Source of the DNA: Candidatus Gaiellasilicea maunaloa
Lineage (GTDB): Bacteria > Actinomycetota > Thermoleophilia > Gaiellales > Gaiellaceae
Length of the DNA stretch: 38,934 nt
Direction of reading: 5' to 3'
Assembly: GCA_024330215.1 (NCBI GenBank)
Contig: JANDLU010000027.1
Location: 1 to 38,934 of the forward strand
This document shows, one piece after another, positions 6,738 to 14,314 of this stretch (the first letter of the stretch is position 1; each line of letters starts with the position of its first letter). The notes under the pieces were generated by a model. That model saw only the letters and a program-made list of their open reading frames with translations, searched no databases and was not told where the DNA came from. Position numbers and translations under genes: made by a program.

Positions 6738-7503
6738 CTGGCACCTCCGGAAGTTCGGGAGCCGCCGCGGCGCTGGCGCCGCGCTTCGTCCCGAGATAGG
6801 CGGTAATCACGGCAGGGTCGCGCTGGACTTCGGCGGGCGTCCCCAGGCTGATCGTCTTCCCGTAGTCGAGCACCTGGATTCGCTCGCAGAGGCCCATGAT
6901 CACGCGCATGTCGTGCTCGATCACGAGCACGCCGCAGCCGAACTCGTTGCGGATCTCGCCGATCGCCGTCGTGAGGTCGTCGCTTTCGCCCTCGTTCATG
7001 CCGGCGGCGGGCTCGTCGAGGAGCAGGAAGCTCGGCTTCATCGCGAGTACACGGAGCAGCCCGATCCGACGCTCGTCTCCGTAAGGAAGCGATCCCGCCT
7101 TCTGGTCGGCGCGGTCTCTCAGGTGCATGCGCTCCAGCAACTCGGTCGCGAGCATGCGCGCTTCCTTGCGCGATGCTCCGACGCCGAGCGCGCCGAGCTC
7201 GACGTTCTCGAACGCGGTCAGCTCGCGGAAGAGCCGGATGCCCTGGAAGGTCCGGCCGAGCCCGCGTCGGCCGATCGCGTGCGGCGTCCAGCCGGTGATC
7301 TCGACGTCGTCGAGGAAGACTCTGCCCCCGGTCGGCTCTTGGAAGCCGGTAAGCGCGTTCACCAGGGTGGTCTTGCCGGCGCCGTTCGGGCCGATCAGGC
7401 CGAGGATCTCGCCGTAGCCGAGCGTGAGATCGACGCCGTCCACCGCCTTGACACCGACGAAGTGAACGCTGATGTCCTCCGCCCGGATCTGCGCCGCGCT
7501 CAC
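6727..7503 (-). CDS. livG: Branched-chain amino acid-type ABC transporter ATPase (LivG)
   Basis: A 258-residue ATPase. The frame is open far upstream, but GTG at 7503 is the start because it overlaps the preceding stop by four bases and begins VSAAQIRAEDISVHFVGVKAVDG. Walker A is GPNGAGKTT, the signature region is LPYGDERRIGLLRVLAMKPS, Walker B is FLLLDEPAAGMNEGE, and the switch histidine lies in VIEHDMRVIMGL. The LPYGxxRR form of the signature and the AAGMN sequence are typical of LivG. It energises import together with LivH and the LivM-LivF fusion. The neighbours (nitrilase, D-glutamate cyclase-like, deacetylase) suggest the cargo is an amide or amino acid derivative rather than leucine itself. 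Confidence 0.9.
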   Translation of the reverse strand: MSAAQIRAEDISVHFVGVKAVDGVDLTLGYGEILGLIGPNGAGKTTLVNALTGFQEPTGGRVFLDDVEITGWTPHAIGRRGLGRTFQGIRLFRELTAFENVELGALGVGASRKEARMLATELLERMHLRDRADQKAGSLPYGDERRIGLLRVLAMKPSFLLLDEPAAGMNEGESDDLTTAIGEIRNEFGCGVLVIEHDMRVIMGLCERIQVLDYGKTISLGTPAEVQRDPAVITAYLGTKRGASAAAAPELPEVPDAS

Positions 7504-9323
7504 GCTCTCACTCCCAGGTAGGCCTCGGCGACGTCGGTAGAGGCGAGGAGCTCCTCGCGGGTGCCGGAGGTGACGATGCGCCCGGTGCGGAGCACGTAGG
7601 TGCGGTCCGCGAGCTCGACGGTGGCGGCGGCATTCTGCTCGACGAGGAGGATCGTCGTCCCAGAGTCGCGGAGCTGGGCGAGGGTGTCGAAGACGACGTC
7701 GACCATCAGTGGCGCGAGGCCGAGCGACGGCTCGTCGAGCAGGAGCAGGCGCGGCCGCGAGAGAAGCGCCCGGGCGATCGCCAGCTGCTGCTGCTCCCCC
7801 CCCGAGAGCTTCGCGGCCGAGGAGCGGTAGTAGCGGCGGAGCACCGGGAAGCGCTCGAGCACGTCCTCGACCGTCTCGTCGATCAGCCCCCGATCGCCGA
7901 TAGCGGTCGTGCCGAGCTGGAGGTTCTCGGCGACGGAGAGCGTGCCGAAGATGTGCCTGCCCTCCGGCACGAGCGCGACGCCGCGCCGCACGATGCGCTC
8001 GGGTGTATCGCCGACGAGCGAGCGCCCCTCGAGCTCGACCCGCCCCGACGCTGGCGCGAGGAAGCCCGCGATCGTTGCCAGTGTCGTCGACTTGCCGGCG
8101 CCGTTGGCGCCGATCAGCCCGACCAGCTCGCTCTCCTCGACCTCGAGCGAGATCCCCTGCACTGCGGCGACGTTGCCGTAGTGGACGGTCAGGTTCTCGA
8201 CCGCGAGCAGCGGGGTGTCCGCACGCGAGCCGGTCTCCGTCGCCGCGTCGCGACGCGCGAGCTGTGGGAGCCGGCGAATGGCGCGCTCCGCCATCGTTCG
8301 CGGCCGGAGGCTGCGCCAGCGGAGGAGCCGGCGGATTCGCGTCGGCGCGATCTCCTCCCCGTCGGTGAGCCCTCGTGGCCGGAGCAGCAGCACGGCGAGC
8401 ATCGCCAGTGCGATCGCAACCTGCTGCAGGCCGCGTGTCTCGGGAAAGACGAAGAGCCCGAAGTCCCAGCCGGCCTCGATCCGGAGCAGTCCCTCGGAGA
8501 GCAGCGAGATGAAGATCGTGCCGACCACCGCGCCGGAGAGACTGAGCACGCCCCCAACTACGAGCATCGCCACCGTCGCGAACGTCGTCGCGACGAAGAA
8601 TGCCGCCGGGTTGAACGTGCCGTAGAACTGAGCGAAAAGGCCGCCGCCGATCCCGGTGATAAACGCGCTGAGCACGTAGGCCGCGGTGCGCTCGCGCGTG
8701 ATCCCGATGCCGATCGCCCGCGCGGCCGCTTCGTCCTCGCGCGAGCCGCGTAGGCGCAGCGAGATGCTCGTCTGCTGAAACCACCACGCGATTAGGATCA
8801 CCGCGATCGTCCAGATCAGCGCCGTGTAGGGCGTCGTGCTCGCGGGGACGCCGCCGAGCCCGGTCGAGCCGCCGGTCACCTCGTCGAGGTTCGACGCGAC
8901 GATGTAGACGATGTTCAGGAACGCGAAGGTGCCGAGCGACGCGACGAGGCCGGATAGGCGCATCAGCGGGACCGCGATGACCAGTGCGACGAGGGCCGCG
9001 GCGCCGCCGGCGACGAGCGTTGCGACGATGCTAGGGACCTCGACGTCCGGCATGGTGGGGTAGAGCAGGTTCTTCGTCGTTTCGGGGATTCGCAGCGTGG
9101 CGGCGGTGTACGCGCCGATCGCCATGAAGCCGATCTGGCCGAACGAGAAGACACCCGAGTTGCCGACGAAGACGTAGAGCCCGACGACGAGGATCAGGTT
9201 GATCAGCATCGTCACGACCGTGGTCTGCAGCACGGCCGAGCCGAGTGCCCCTAACATCGTCACAACCGTGACGAGCGCGATCAGGACGACCGGTGTCGAG
9301 TGCCGCTTCAGCGCGCCGCGCAC
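7500..9323 (-). CDS. Fused Liv permease and ATPase (LivM-LivF)
   Basis: A 607-residue fusion starting with GTG at 9323, directly after the LivH stop. Residues 1 to about 325 are a LivM-type permease: many hydrophobic spans, GNSGVFSFGQIGFMAIGAY near the front, the cytoplasmic loop SREDEAAARAIGIGITRERTAAY, and the closing LRPRGL. A basic, low-complexity linker (residues about 325-370, with several RR pairs) leads to a LivF-type ATPase: Walker A GANGAGKST, VPEGRHIF, signature LSGGEQQQLAIARALL, Walker B LLLLDEPSLGLAP, switch VEQNAAATVEL. The VPEGRHIF element marks LivF rather than LivG, and LivG is encoded next. LivM fused to LivG is common, whereas fusion to LivF is less usual. All catalytic motifs are intact. 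Confidence 0.9.
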   Translation of the reverse strand: MRGALKRHSTPVVLIALVTVVTMLGALGSAVLQTTVVTMLINLILVVGLYVFVGNSGVFSFGQIGFMAIGAYTAATLRIPETTKNLLYPTMPDVEVPSIVATLVAGGAAALVALVIAVPLMRLSGLVASLGTFAFLNIVYIVASNLDEVTGGSTGLGGVPASTTPYTALIWTIAVILIAWWFQQTSISLRLRGSREDEAAARAIGIGITRERTAAYVLSAFITGIGGGLFAQFYGTFNPAAFFVATTFATVAMLVVGGVLSLSGAVVGTIFISLLSEGLLRIEAGWDFGLFVFPETRGLQQVAIALAMLAVLLLRPRGLTDGEEIAPTRIRRLLRWRSLRPRTMAERAIRRLPQLARRDAATETGSRADTPLLAVENLTVHYGNVAAVQGISLEVEESELVGLIGANGAGKSTTLATIAGFLAPASGRVELEGRSLVGDTPERIVRRGVALVPEGRHIFGTLSVAENLQLGTTAIGDRGLIDETVEDVLERFPVLRRYYRSSAAKLSGGEQQQLAIARALLSRPRLLLLDEPSLGLAPLMVDVVFDTLAQLRDSGTTILLVEQNAAATVELADRTYVLRTGRIVTSGTREELLASTDVAEAYLGVRA

Positions 9324-10208
9324 TTAGACGCGCTCCACGACCGCGCGAGACGAGATCAGGCCCTGGGGGCGCAGGATCAGCACCAAGACGACGATCGCGA
9401 ACACGAATGCGTCGCGGTACGGCCGGTAGCCGAGCGGGAGCGTCGCTTGCAGCGCCACCGTCAGCGCCCCGAGGACGTACCCGCCGAGCACGGCGCCTGT
9501 GAGGCTGCCGAGACCGCCGACGATCGTCGCGATGAAGGCGGCGAGCACCACCGTAAGTCCCATCGTCGGCGAAACAACGCCGGTCTGCGCGACGAGGATT
9601 AGTGCCGCGACGGCCGCGAGCAACCCACTGAGCGCGAATGCCGTCGCGATCACGGTGTTGGCTCGCACGCCGAGCGCGCGCGCCATGCGGAAGTCCTCCG
9701 CAGCGGCGCGCATCTGGACGCCGAGACGGGTGCGGCCGAGGAACACCACGAGCGCCGCGAGCAACCCCGCGGTCACGGCCACTGTGAAGACGTCGAGCTT
9801 CCGGATCGAGAGCTCACCCACGGTGAAGGACTCGTTCAAACTGCTCAGGATCCCTACGCTCTTCTGCAAGGCCCCGATCAGTACGATGGCGAGGCTCTGC
9901 AGTAGGAAGCTGACGGCGAACGACGTCACGAGCAGCGTGTCGGCGCGCGCTCCCCGCACCGGCCGGAACGCCACCCGTTCCATCACGAGCGCGAACACGA
10001 TCACGATCACGATCATCAGTGTCACGCGCACGATCGTCGAGGGCGCCGACACGAAGACGAGCACGTAGCCGCCCACCATGACCAGCTCGCCGTGCGCGAA
10101 GTTGATCAGGTTCATGATCCCGAAGATCAACCCGATACCGAGCGCGAACAACGCATAGAGGCTGCCGAGCGCCGCGCCGTCGATGACGTACTGAAGGACT
10201 TCTGTCAC
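9324..10208 (-). CDS. livH: Branched-chain amino acid-type ABC permease (LivH)
   Basis: A 294-residue membrane protein with about eight hydrophobic spans. It carries the LivH hallmark LIFGIMNLINFAHGELVMVGGY near the N-terminus, the cytoplasmic coupling region RTRLGVQMRAAAEDFRMARALGVRANTV, and a C-terminal FVFAIVVLVLILRPQGL. The GTG start at 10208 has AGAGAGGT about 5 bases upstream, and the stop abuts the start of the LivM-LivF fusion, so the pair is translated together. It is separated from the binding-protein gene by 58 bases that hold a stem-loop. It forms the translocation pore with the LivM half of the next protein. Confidence 0.92.
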   Translation of the reverse strand: MTEVLQYVIDGAALGSLYALFALGIGLIFGIMNLINFAHGELVMVGGYVLVFVSAPSTIVRVTLMIVIVIVFALVMERVAFRPVRGARADTLLVTSFAVSFLLQSLAIVLIGALQKSVGILSSLNESFTVGELSIRKLDVFTVAVTAGLLAALVVFLGRTRLGVQMRAAAEDFRMARALGVRANTVIATAFALSGLLAAVAALILVAQTGVVSPTMGLTVVLAAFIATIVGGLGSLTGAVLGGYVLGALTVALQATLPLGYRPYRDAFVFAIVVLVLILRPQGLISSRAVVERV

Positions 10209-10229
10209 TCGACCTCTCTCTGGAGAGTG

Positions 10230-10257
10230 TGGGGGCGGCCTGGGCTGACCGCCCCCA
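10230..10257 (-). terminator. Stem-loop between binding-protein and permease genes
   Basis: TGGGGGCGG (10230-10238) pairs perfectly with CCGCCCCCA (10249-10257) around a 10-base loop. No T-run follows on the minus strand, so it is more likely an RNA-stabilising or partial-termination hairpin that raises binding-protein levels over the permease than a full terminator. Confidence 0.55.
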
Positions 10258-10266
10258 TTGGGTTCG

Positions 10267-11517
10267 CTAGGAGCCGAACAGCGGCAGCTGCTTCTTCGCG
10301 GCGCGGACGTCGACCACGCGGTGCTTGCCGTTATTCACCTCGATGATCCGCTCCTCACGGGCGGTGTCGATGTGCTGCTCCGGCGTGAAGGTGAGCGCGA
10401 GGCCGCCAATGTCCTCCTTGTCCCAGGTGTCCATCTCGGCGACCATCGCCGCGCCGTCCGTGGAGTTGGCCTGCTCCATCGCCGTCTTGAAGGTGTACAC
10501 CGCGATGTAGCCGAGGACGGTGAAGTACGACTGCGGCTGCTTGTCCTTCGCGGTGACTTTTTCCACAAACTCGTTGATCCGGTCGCTTGGGTCGTCGCCC
10601 CACACGCTCGCGGACGCCGTGATGTAGAAGCCGCTCAGGTTCGGAATCGAGTCCTCGAACCAGTACGTTCCGTCCATCGCCCCGTTGCTGATGATCGCCG
10701 AGTTCACGTCGGCGTCACGGAGCTGCTTGACTGCGACGGCACCGCCCGGCGGGAAAGAGCAGAGCATGATTAGGTCAGGCTCCTGCCCGAGCGACTTGAT
10801 GCGCGTGACCTGCGCCGCAACCGATGTGTCGTTGTTCTTGAACGTGTCCTCGCCGAGGATCTCCCCGCCGAGCTCCGTCCAGACCTGCTTGAACGACGAG
10901 CACTGATCCTTGTCGTAGTCGGTGACGTCGTCGAGAAGGAGGTACGCGGTCTTGAAGCCCTTCTTCTCGATGCCCCACTCCGCCGCGACCGTCGAGTCGG
11001 TCTGCGCCGCGATGCCGAGCGTGTAGGCCATGTTGCCGATGCCCTGCACGCCGAACTTCGCCGAGCCTGCGCCTGGAGCGATCACGACCTTGCCGGCCTT
11101 CTGCGCCTCGCGGGCGGCGCCGCCGCCGAAGTTGTAGTCCAGCGTAACGATCATCGCGTCGGCGCCCTGCTCAAGCACCTCGAGCCCCGCGCGCGCACCC
11201 TGATTGATGTCCGACTTCGTATCGGCCTTCACCAGCTTCACTTGCCGGCCGAGGATGCCGCCGCTTGCATTGATCTCTTCGATTGCGATCTCGGTGCCTG
11301 CCACCGCCGGCAGGTCGAAGGCCGAGAGCCCGCCCGTCAGGGCGACCGCCGAGCCGATGACGATCGGGTCTTCCGTTGCCGCCTCTGTGCTCTGGCTCGT
11401 GTCGCCGGCATCGTCACCGCTGTCGTCGCCGCCGCAGGCGGCTGAGCCGAGCATCAACGCGAGTGCGGCCATGGCGAGCAGCAGCCACCTTGCATGCAAC
11501 CTCGATCCGCGAATCAT
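10267..11517 (-). CDS. Liv-type substrate-binding lipoprotein (LivK-like)
   Basis: A 416-residue type I periplasmic-binding-fold protein. The ATG at 11517 is chosen for its GGAGGAG ribosome site and because a lipoprotein signal follows at once: a basic start, a hydrophobic run (WLLLAMAALALMLGSAAC) and C28 as the lipid anchor, followed by an acidic GGDDSGDDAGD linker. The mature part has the family pattern: PIVIGSAVALTGGLSAFD, ageneric AIEEINASGGILGRQVKLV, DTKSDINQGARAGLEVLEQGADAMI and a final HRVVDV region. It would capture the solute outside the membrane for the LivH/LivM/LivF/LivG transporter encoded downstream. The ligand-contact residues do not allow me to name the solute; the flanking amidohydrolases suggest an amide, ureide or amino acid derivative. 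Confidence 0.9.
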   Translation of the reverse strand: MIRGSRLHARWLLLAMAALALMLGSAACGGDDSGDDAGDTSQSTEAATEDPIVIGSAVALTGGLSAFDLPAVAGTEIAIEEINASGGILGRQVKLVKADTKSDINQGARAGLEVLEQGADAMIVTLDYNFGGGAAREAQKAGKVVIAPGAGSAKFGVQGIGNMAYTLGIAAQTDSTVAAEWGIEKKGFKTAYLLLDDVTDYDKDQCSSFKQVWTELGGEILGEDTFKNNDTSVAAQVTRIKSLGQEPDLIMLCSFPPGGAVAVKQLRDADVNSAIISNGAMDGTYWFEDSIPNLSGFYITASASVWGDDPSDRINEFVEKVTAKDKQPQSYFTVLGYIAVYTFKTAMEQANSTDGAAMVAEMDTWDKEDIGGLALTFTPEQHIDTAREERIIEVNNGKHRVVDVRAAKKQLPLFGS

Positions 11518-11539
11518 TCGGTGCTCCTCCTGGTGGGGG

Positions 11540-12565
11540 TTAGTGGCCCGGCGACGCAAGGTCGCTCTGACCAATGGACACGATGCTGTGCAACATGTCG
11601 ACGAACGCCCGCTGGGCACGCAGCGCCACACCGTCGTCGCCGAGCGTGGGCCGGCCCGAACTGCCGTCGAACGCGCCGGCATTGACGACGTCCCGGAGCA
11701 TCCGTTCAAGGTCGTCCGCGTCGATCAGCGGTCCGATATCGCCCTTCAGGAAGCAGACCATCGCAGCGACGCCGTAGCCGCCCCAGTTCGAGATCGCGGC
11801 GACGAGGAACTTGTCGGTCGCGACGCTCGCCGCCGATCCAGCGCCGCAGGGGCAAAGGCACTTCTCCCCTGCGGGCATGATCTCCCGCACCGCGTCCTCG
11901 ACCACTCCGAAGCCGACCTCGTTCCCGCCGTCGCCGATGCCCGCGGTGAGGATTCCGCGCTCACGGGCGCCGTCGAAGAGGTATCGCGGGTTCGCATGCA
12001 CGGCCGTGTAGTCGAGCCCGGTCGCCCCGTGGATGACGCCGCTGCGGTTCGGAGCGAGCTTCTCGATCCCGAACACGAGCACGGGCGCGATGCGATCGAG
12101 GAGCTCAGCCGCCTGGGACTTGCATGCCTCGTCGTCCTCGGGCATGGGGATGAAGGTCACCTGGTGGTCGACGTCCGCTTCGCCTTCGCGCCTGAAGTTG
12201 AGTCCGGCTGCCCAACAGGCGGCTCGCACCGGCTCGAAGGCGCGCTCTTCGGTCAGGATGTAGGACACTGCGCCTAGTGCGAAATGGAGTGACCGAGCCA
12301 AGGCTGCGGCCCCAAGCAACCCGTCCACCTCGGCCTTCGGCAGCACCGGCGGACCGCCGGCCCCGGTCAGAATGAGGACGGGATCGCCGGGCTTGATGCG
12401 ATCGACGAGCGCCTGCGCCACGTCGAGGGTAAGAGGCGTTCCACCTGCATGCTCCCGGGCTGCGTCATACAGCCGGTGGATGACCCCCCGGGGGAGATTG
12501 CCCTTGCCCGGGCGCATCTCGACCGTGCAGAGACGGTCGATGTATTCGGCGATGACGGCGGGCAT
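11540..12565 (-). CDS. D-glutamate cyclase-like protein (DUF4392 family)
   Basis: A 341-residue protein with the hallmark GILTAGIGDGGNEVGFG, followed by CLCPCGAGSAASVATDKFLVAAISNWGGYG. This is the DUF4392 pattern found in the C-terminal half of vertebrate mitochondrial D-glutamate cyclase, which converts D-glutamate to 5-oxo-D-proline. The N-terminal half carries LILTGAGGPP and ALARSLHFALGA segments also seen in that family. It starts with ATG directly after the stop of the nitrilase-family gene and is followed 22 bases later by the binding-protein gene. With the oxoprolinase/hydantoinase genes 6 kb away, lactam or 5-oxoproline turnover is an attractive but unproven role. The bacterial members are mostly uncharacterised, so the reaction is inference. 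Confidence 0.75.
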   Translation of the reverse strand: MPAVIAEYIDRLCTVEMRPGKGNLPRGVIHRLYDAAREHAGGTPLTLDVAQALVDRIKPGDPVLILTGAGGPPVLPKAEVDGLLGAAALARSLHFALGAVSYILTEERAFEPVRAACWAAGLNFRREGEADVDHQVTFIPMPEDDEACKSQAAELLDRIAPVLVFGIEKLAPNRSGVIHGATGLDYTAVHANPRYLFDGARERGILTAGIGDGGNEVGFGVVEDAVREIMPAGEKCLCPCGAGSAASVATDKFLVAAISNWGGYGVAAMVCFLKGDIGPLIDADDLERMLRDVVNAGAFDGSSGRPTLGDDGVALRAQRAFVDMLHSIVSIGQSDLASPGH

Positions 12566-13504
12566 CTAGGAGAGGGGGGCGTAGTCGGGAACGGCCGACT
12601 CCGCACCTGCGGGGGTTGCTGGCCGGCTGCCCGGCTCTCCCGGGACGGGCACCCTGGCCACCTCCTGATAGAGGCTCGGGTTGCGGTTCCAGAATGGATG
12701 CAATGCGCCGCGGGCGGCGAAGATCAGGCTGCGGTCGAGCATGACGGTCTGGATTGATTCCTCGCCGCGCGGGGCTTCGGCGAGCACCTCGCCTGAAGGG
12801 CTGTAGAGGCGGCTGCCGCCGAAGAGTTCGAACTCCTTTTGCTTGCCGACGACCGACACGTGCAGATACGGGATGCAGTTCTCGAGCGAGCGGGCGTAGA
12901 GCATGTGGCCCCATCCGTCCTCGAAGCCGCAAACCGCCGCTGACGAGTTGATGATTAGCTCGCAGCCCTTGAGCGCGTAGGTGCGTGCGACCTCTGGGAA
13001 CCAGACGTCGTAGCAGATCTCGACGCCGATCCGACCGTAGCGCGTGTCAAAGACGGGCAACTCATTGCCGGGGCTCCACCAGAGCTTCTCAGCCGCCAAC
13101 TTCGCGCCGCCGTCGACGATGAACGCGGCGACGTGCGTCTTTGAGTAGGTTCCCATCAGGCCCTCCGGCCCAATGAAGAGAACGGAATTGTAGGCGTCGC
13201 CGGGGAACGCACCTTTGTGCGTGGTGGCTCCCATCAGGATGTAGAGGTCGCGTTCGCGCGCGGCGCGGACGAGCGGTTGGACGAACGGATCGTCCTCGCT
13301 CTCGGCGACGGCGTAAAGCGGTGTGTACTCACGCGACTCGTAACCGTTCAGGTAGATCTCGCCGAAGACGAGCACCCTGGCACCTTGCTCGTCGGCCTGC
13401 GCGATCGCGTCGAGCGCTCTCGCGAGGTTGTCCGGCCGGGGGTCATAACCCTCCTTCGCGATATTGGATTCCAACTGACAGATGCCGATCGGGATCTCGT
13501 TCAC
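12566..13504 (-). CDS. Nitrilase-superfamily carbon-nitrogen hydrolase (N-carbamoylase-like)
   Basis: A 312-residue amidohydrolase. The frame continues to 13582, but GTG at 13504 is preferred: GAGGAG precedes it, the promoter lies just upstream, and family homology begins at IPIGICQLESN. The catalytic triad is visible as E49 (VFGEIYLNG), K122 (YSKTHVA) and C164 (VEICYDVWFPE). NSSAAV and HVSVVGKQ segments complete the fold. The family includes N-carbamoyl-amino-acid amidohydrolases, beta-ureidopropionase and other amidases working in the cytoplasm. It is the first gene of a seven-gene operon ending at the deacetylase-like gene, and its stop abuts the next start. Substrate is not deducible beyond an amide, nitrile or carbamoyl group. 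Confidence 0.85.
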   Translation of the reverse strand: MNEIPIGICQLESNIAKEGYDPRPDNLARALDAIAQADEQGARVLVFGEIYLNGYESREYTPLYAVAESEDDPFVQPLVRAARERDLYILMGATTHKGAFPGDAYNSVLFIGPEGLMGTYSKTHVAAFIVDGGAKLAAEKLWWSPGNELPVFDTRYGRIGVEICYDVWFPEVARTYALKGCELIINSSAAVCGFEDGWGHMLYARSLENCIPYLHVSVVGKQKEFELFGGSRLYSPSGEVLAEAPRGEESIQTVMLDRSLIFAARGALHPFWNRNPSLYQEVARVPVPGEPGSRPATPAGAESAVPDYAPLS

Positions 13505-13540
13505 TGCGGACGCTCCTCGTAGGCGTTGGGGAGAGGCGCA

Positions 13541-13569
13541 ACTATAGGGCCAATTGTCCAACCAATCAA
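13541..13569 (-). promoter_or_regulatory. Promoter of the Liv/nitrilase operon with operator in the spacer
   Basis: On the minus strand TTGATT (13564-13569) and TATAGT (13541-13546) are separated by exactly 17 bases, a good sigma70-type match. The spacer region holds ATTG-N6-CAAT (13553-13566), an inverted repeat that would place a bound repressor between the boxes. The divergent GntR/FCD gene starts 28 bases away. A start near 13534 would give a leader of about 30 bases with its own ribosome site. Confidence 0.6.
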
Positions 13570-13596
13570 CATGGACATGCATTAGGCTTGCGCCCC

Positions 13597-14310
13597 ATGT
13601 CAGTCACGCCGTTTCGTCCGATCCAGGGGCGCCGCATCTTCGAGGAAATCCTCGACCAGCTCGAGCAGGCGATACTCGACGGGCACATCTCGGCCGGGGA
13701 CCGTCTCCCTTCTGAGCGCCAACTCGCAGAGCAATTCAACGCGTCTAGGACATCCGTGAGAGAGGCGGTGCGCGTACTCGAGGCACTTGGCGTCGCCAAG
13801 GTCAAGCCCGGGGCGGAGAACGGCGCCGTCCTCGTCGAAAAGCCTGACGACGCGCTTCGGCTCCTGCTCCGCTTTCAGCTTGCCCTTCGGCACATCAGCA
13901 TCGCGAGCGTGATCGAGTTCCGAACAGTGCTCGAGCCGTGGTCTGCGCGCGCGGCGAGCGAGCGGGCGACGGACGACGCGATCAGCCGAATGCAGGCCGT
14001 GCTCGTCGCCATGGGAAATCCGATCGTCGGGCCGGCGGAGTTCCACCAGCTCGACGCGACCTTCCACATCGAGATAGCGCGGGCCGCACAGAACGATCTC
14101 GTGGTCCTCGTGTTGGACGGCGCGCGGACGTCGATCGAGCGGATAATGCTCGACGCGCTGAGCCGTGTCCCCGACTGGCCTGCGACGCGGGTGCGGATCA
14201 GAGACGAGCACGCGCAGATCGTCAACGCAATCGCGAAACGCCGCGCCGAGGACGCGGAGACGCTGATGAAGCGTCACATCCGATCCTTCTACGACGAGAT
14301 CGGGCTCTAG
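13597..14310 (+). CDS. GntR-family regulator, FCD subfamily
   Basis: A 237-residue protein. ATG at 13597 is used because the winged-helix domain follows closely: IFEEILDQLEQAILDGHISAGDRLPSERQLAEQFNASRTSVREAVRVLEALG (about residues 12-65). The rest is an all-helical FCD effector domain, with FRTVLEPWSARAASERATDD, a mid-domain FHQLDATFHIEIARAAQN segment carrying a likely metal-binding histidine and aspartate, and a final DEHAQIVNAIAKRRAEDAETLMKRHI. FCD regulators commonly sense organic acids or amino acid derivatives and repress divergent catabolic operons. Here the divergent operon starts with the nitrilase-family gene, and an inverted repeat lies between them. It resembles the second FCD regulator at 31177-31974 closely in domain layout. 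Confidence 0.92.
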   Translation: MSVTPFRPIQGRRIFEEILDQLEQAILDGHISAGDRLPSERQLAEQFNASRTSVREAVRVLEALGVAKVKPGAENGAVLVEKPDDALRLLLRFQLALRHISIASVIEFRTVLEPWSARAASERATDDAISRMQAVLVAMGNPIVGPAEFHQLDATFHIEIARAAQNDLVVLVLDGARTSIERIMLDALSRVPDWPATRVRIRDEHAQIVNAIAKRRAEDAETLMKRHIRSFYDEIGL

Positions 14311-14314
14311 TTGG

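Noticed and set aside
7504-8787. An upstream extension of the LivG frame to 8787
   Set aside because: The extra 428 codons are a shadow of the LivM-LivF gene; the GTG at 7503 with a four-base overlap is the natural start.
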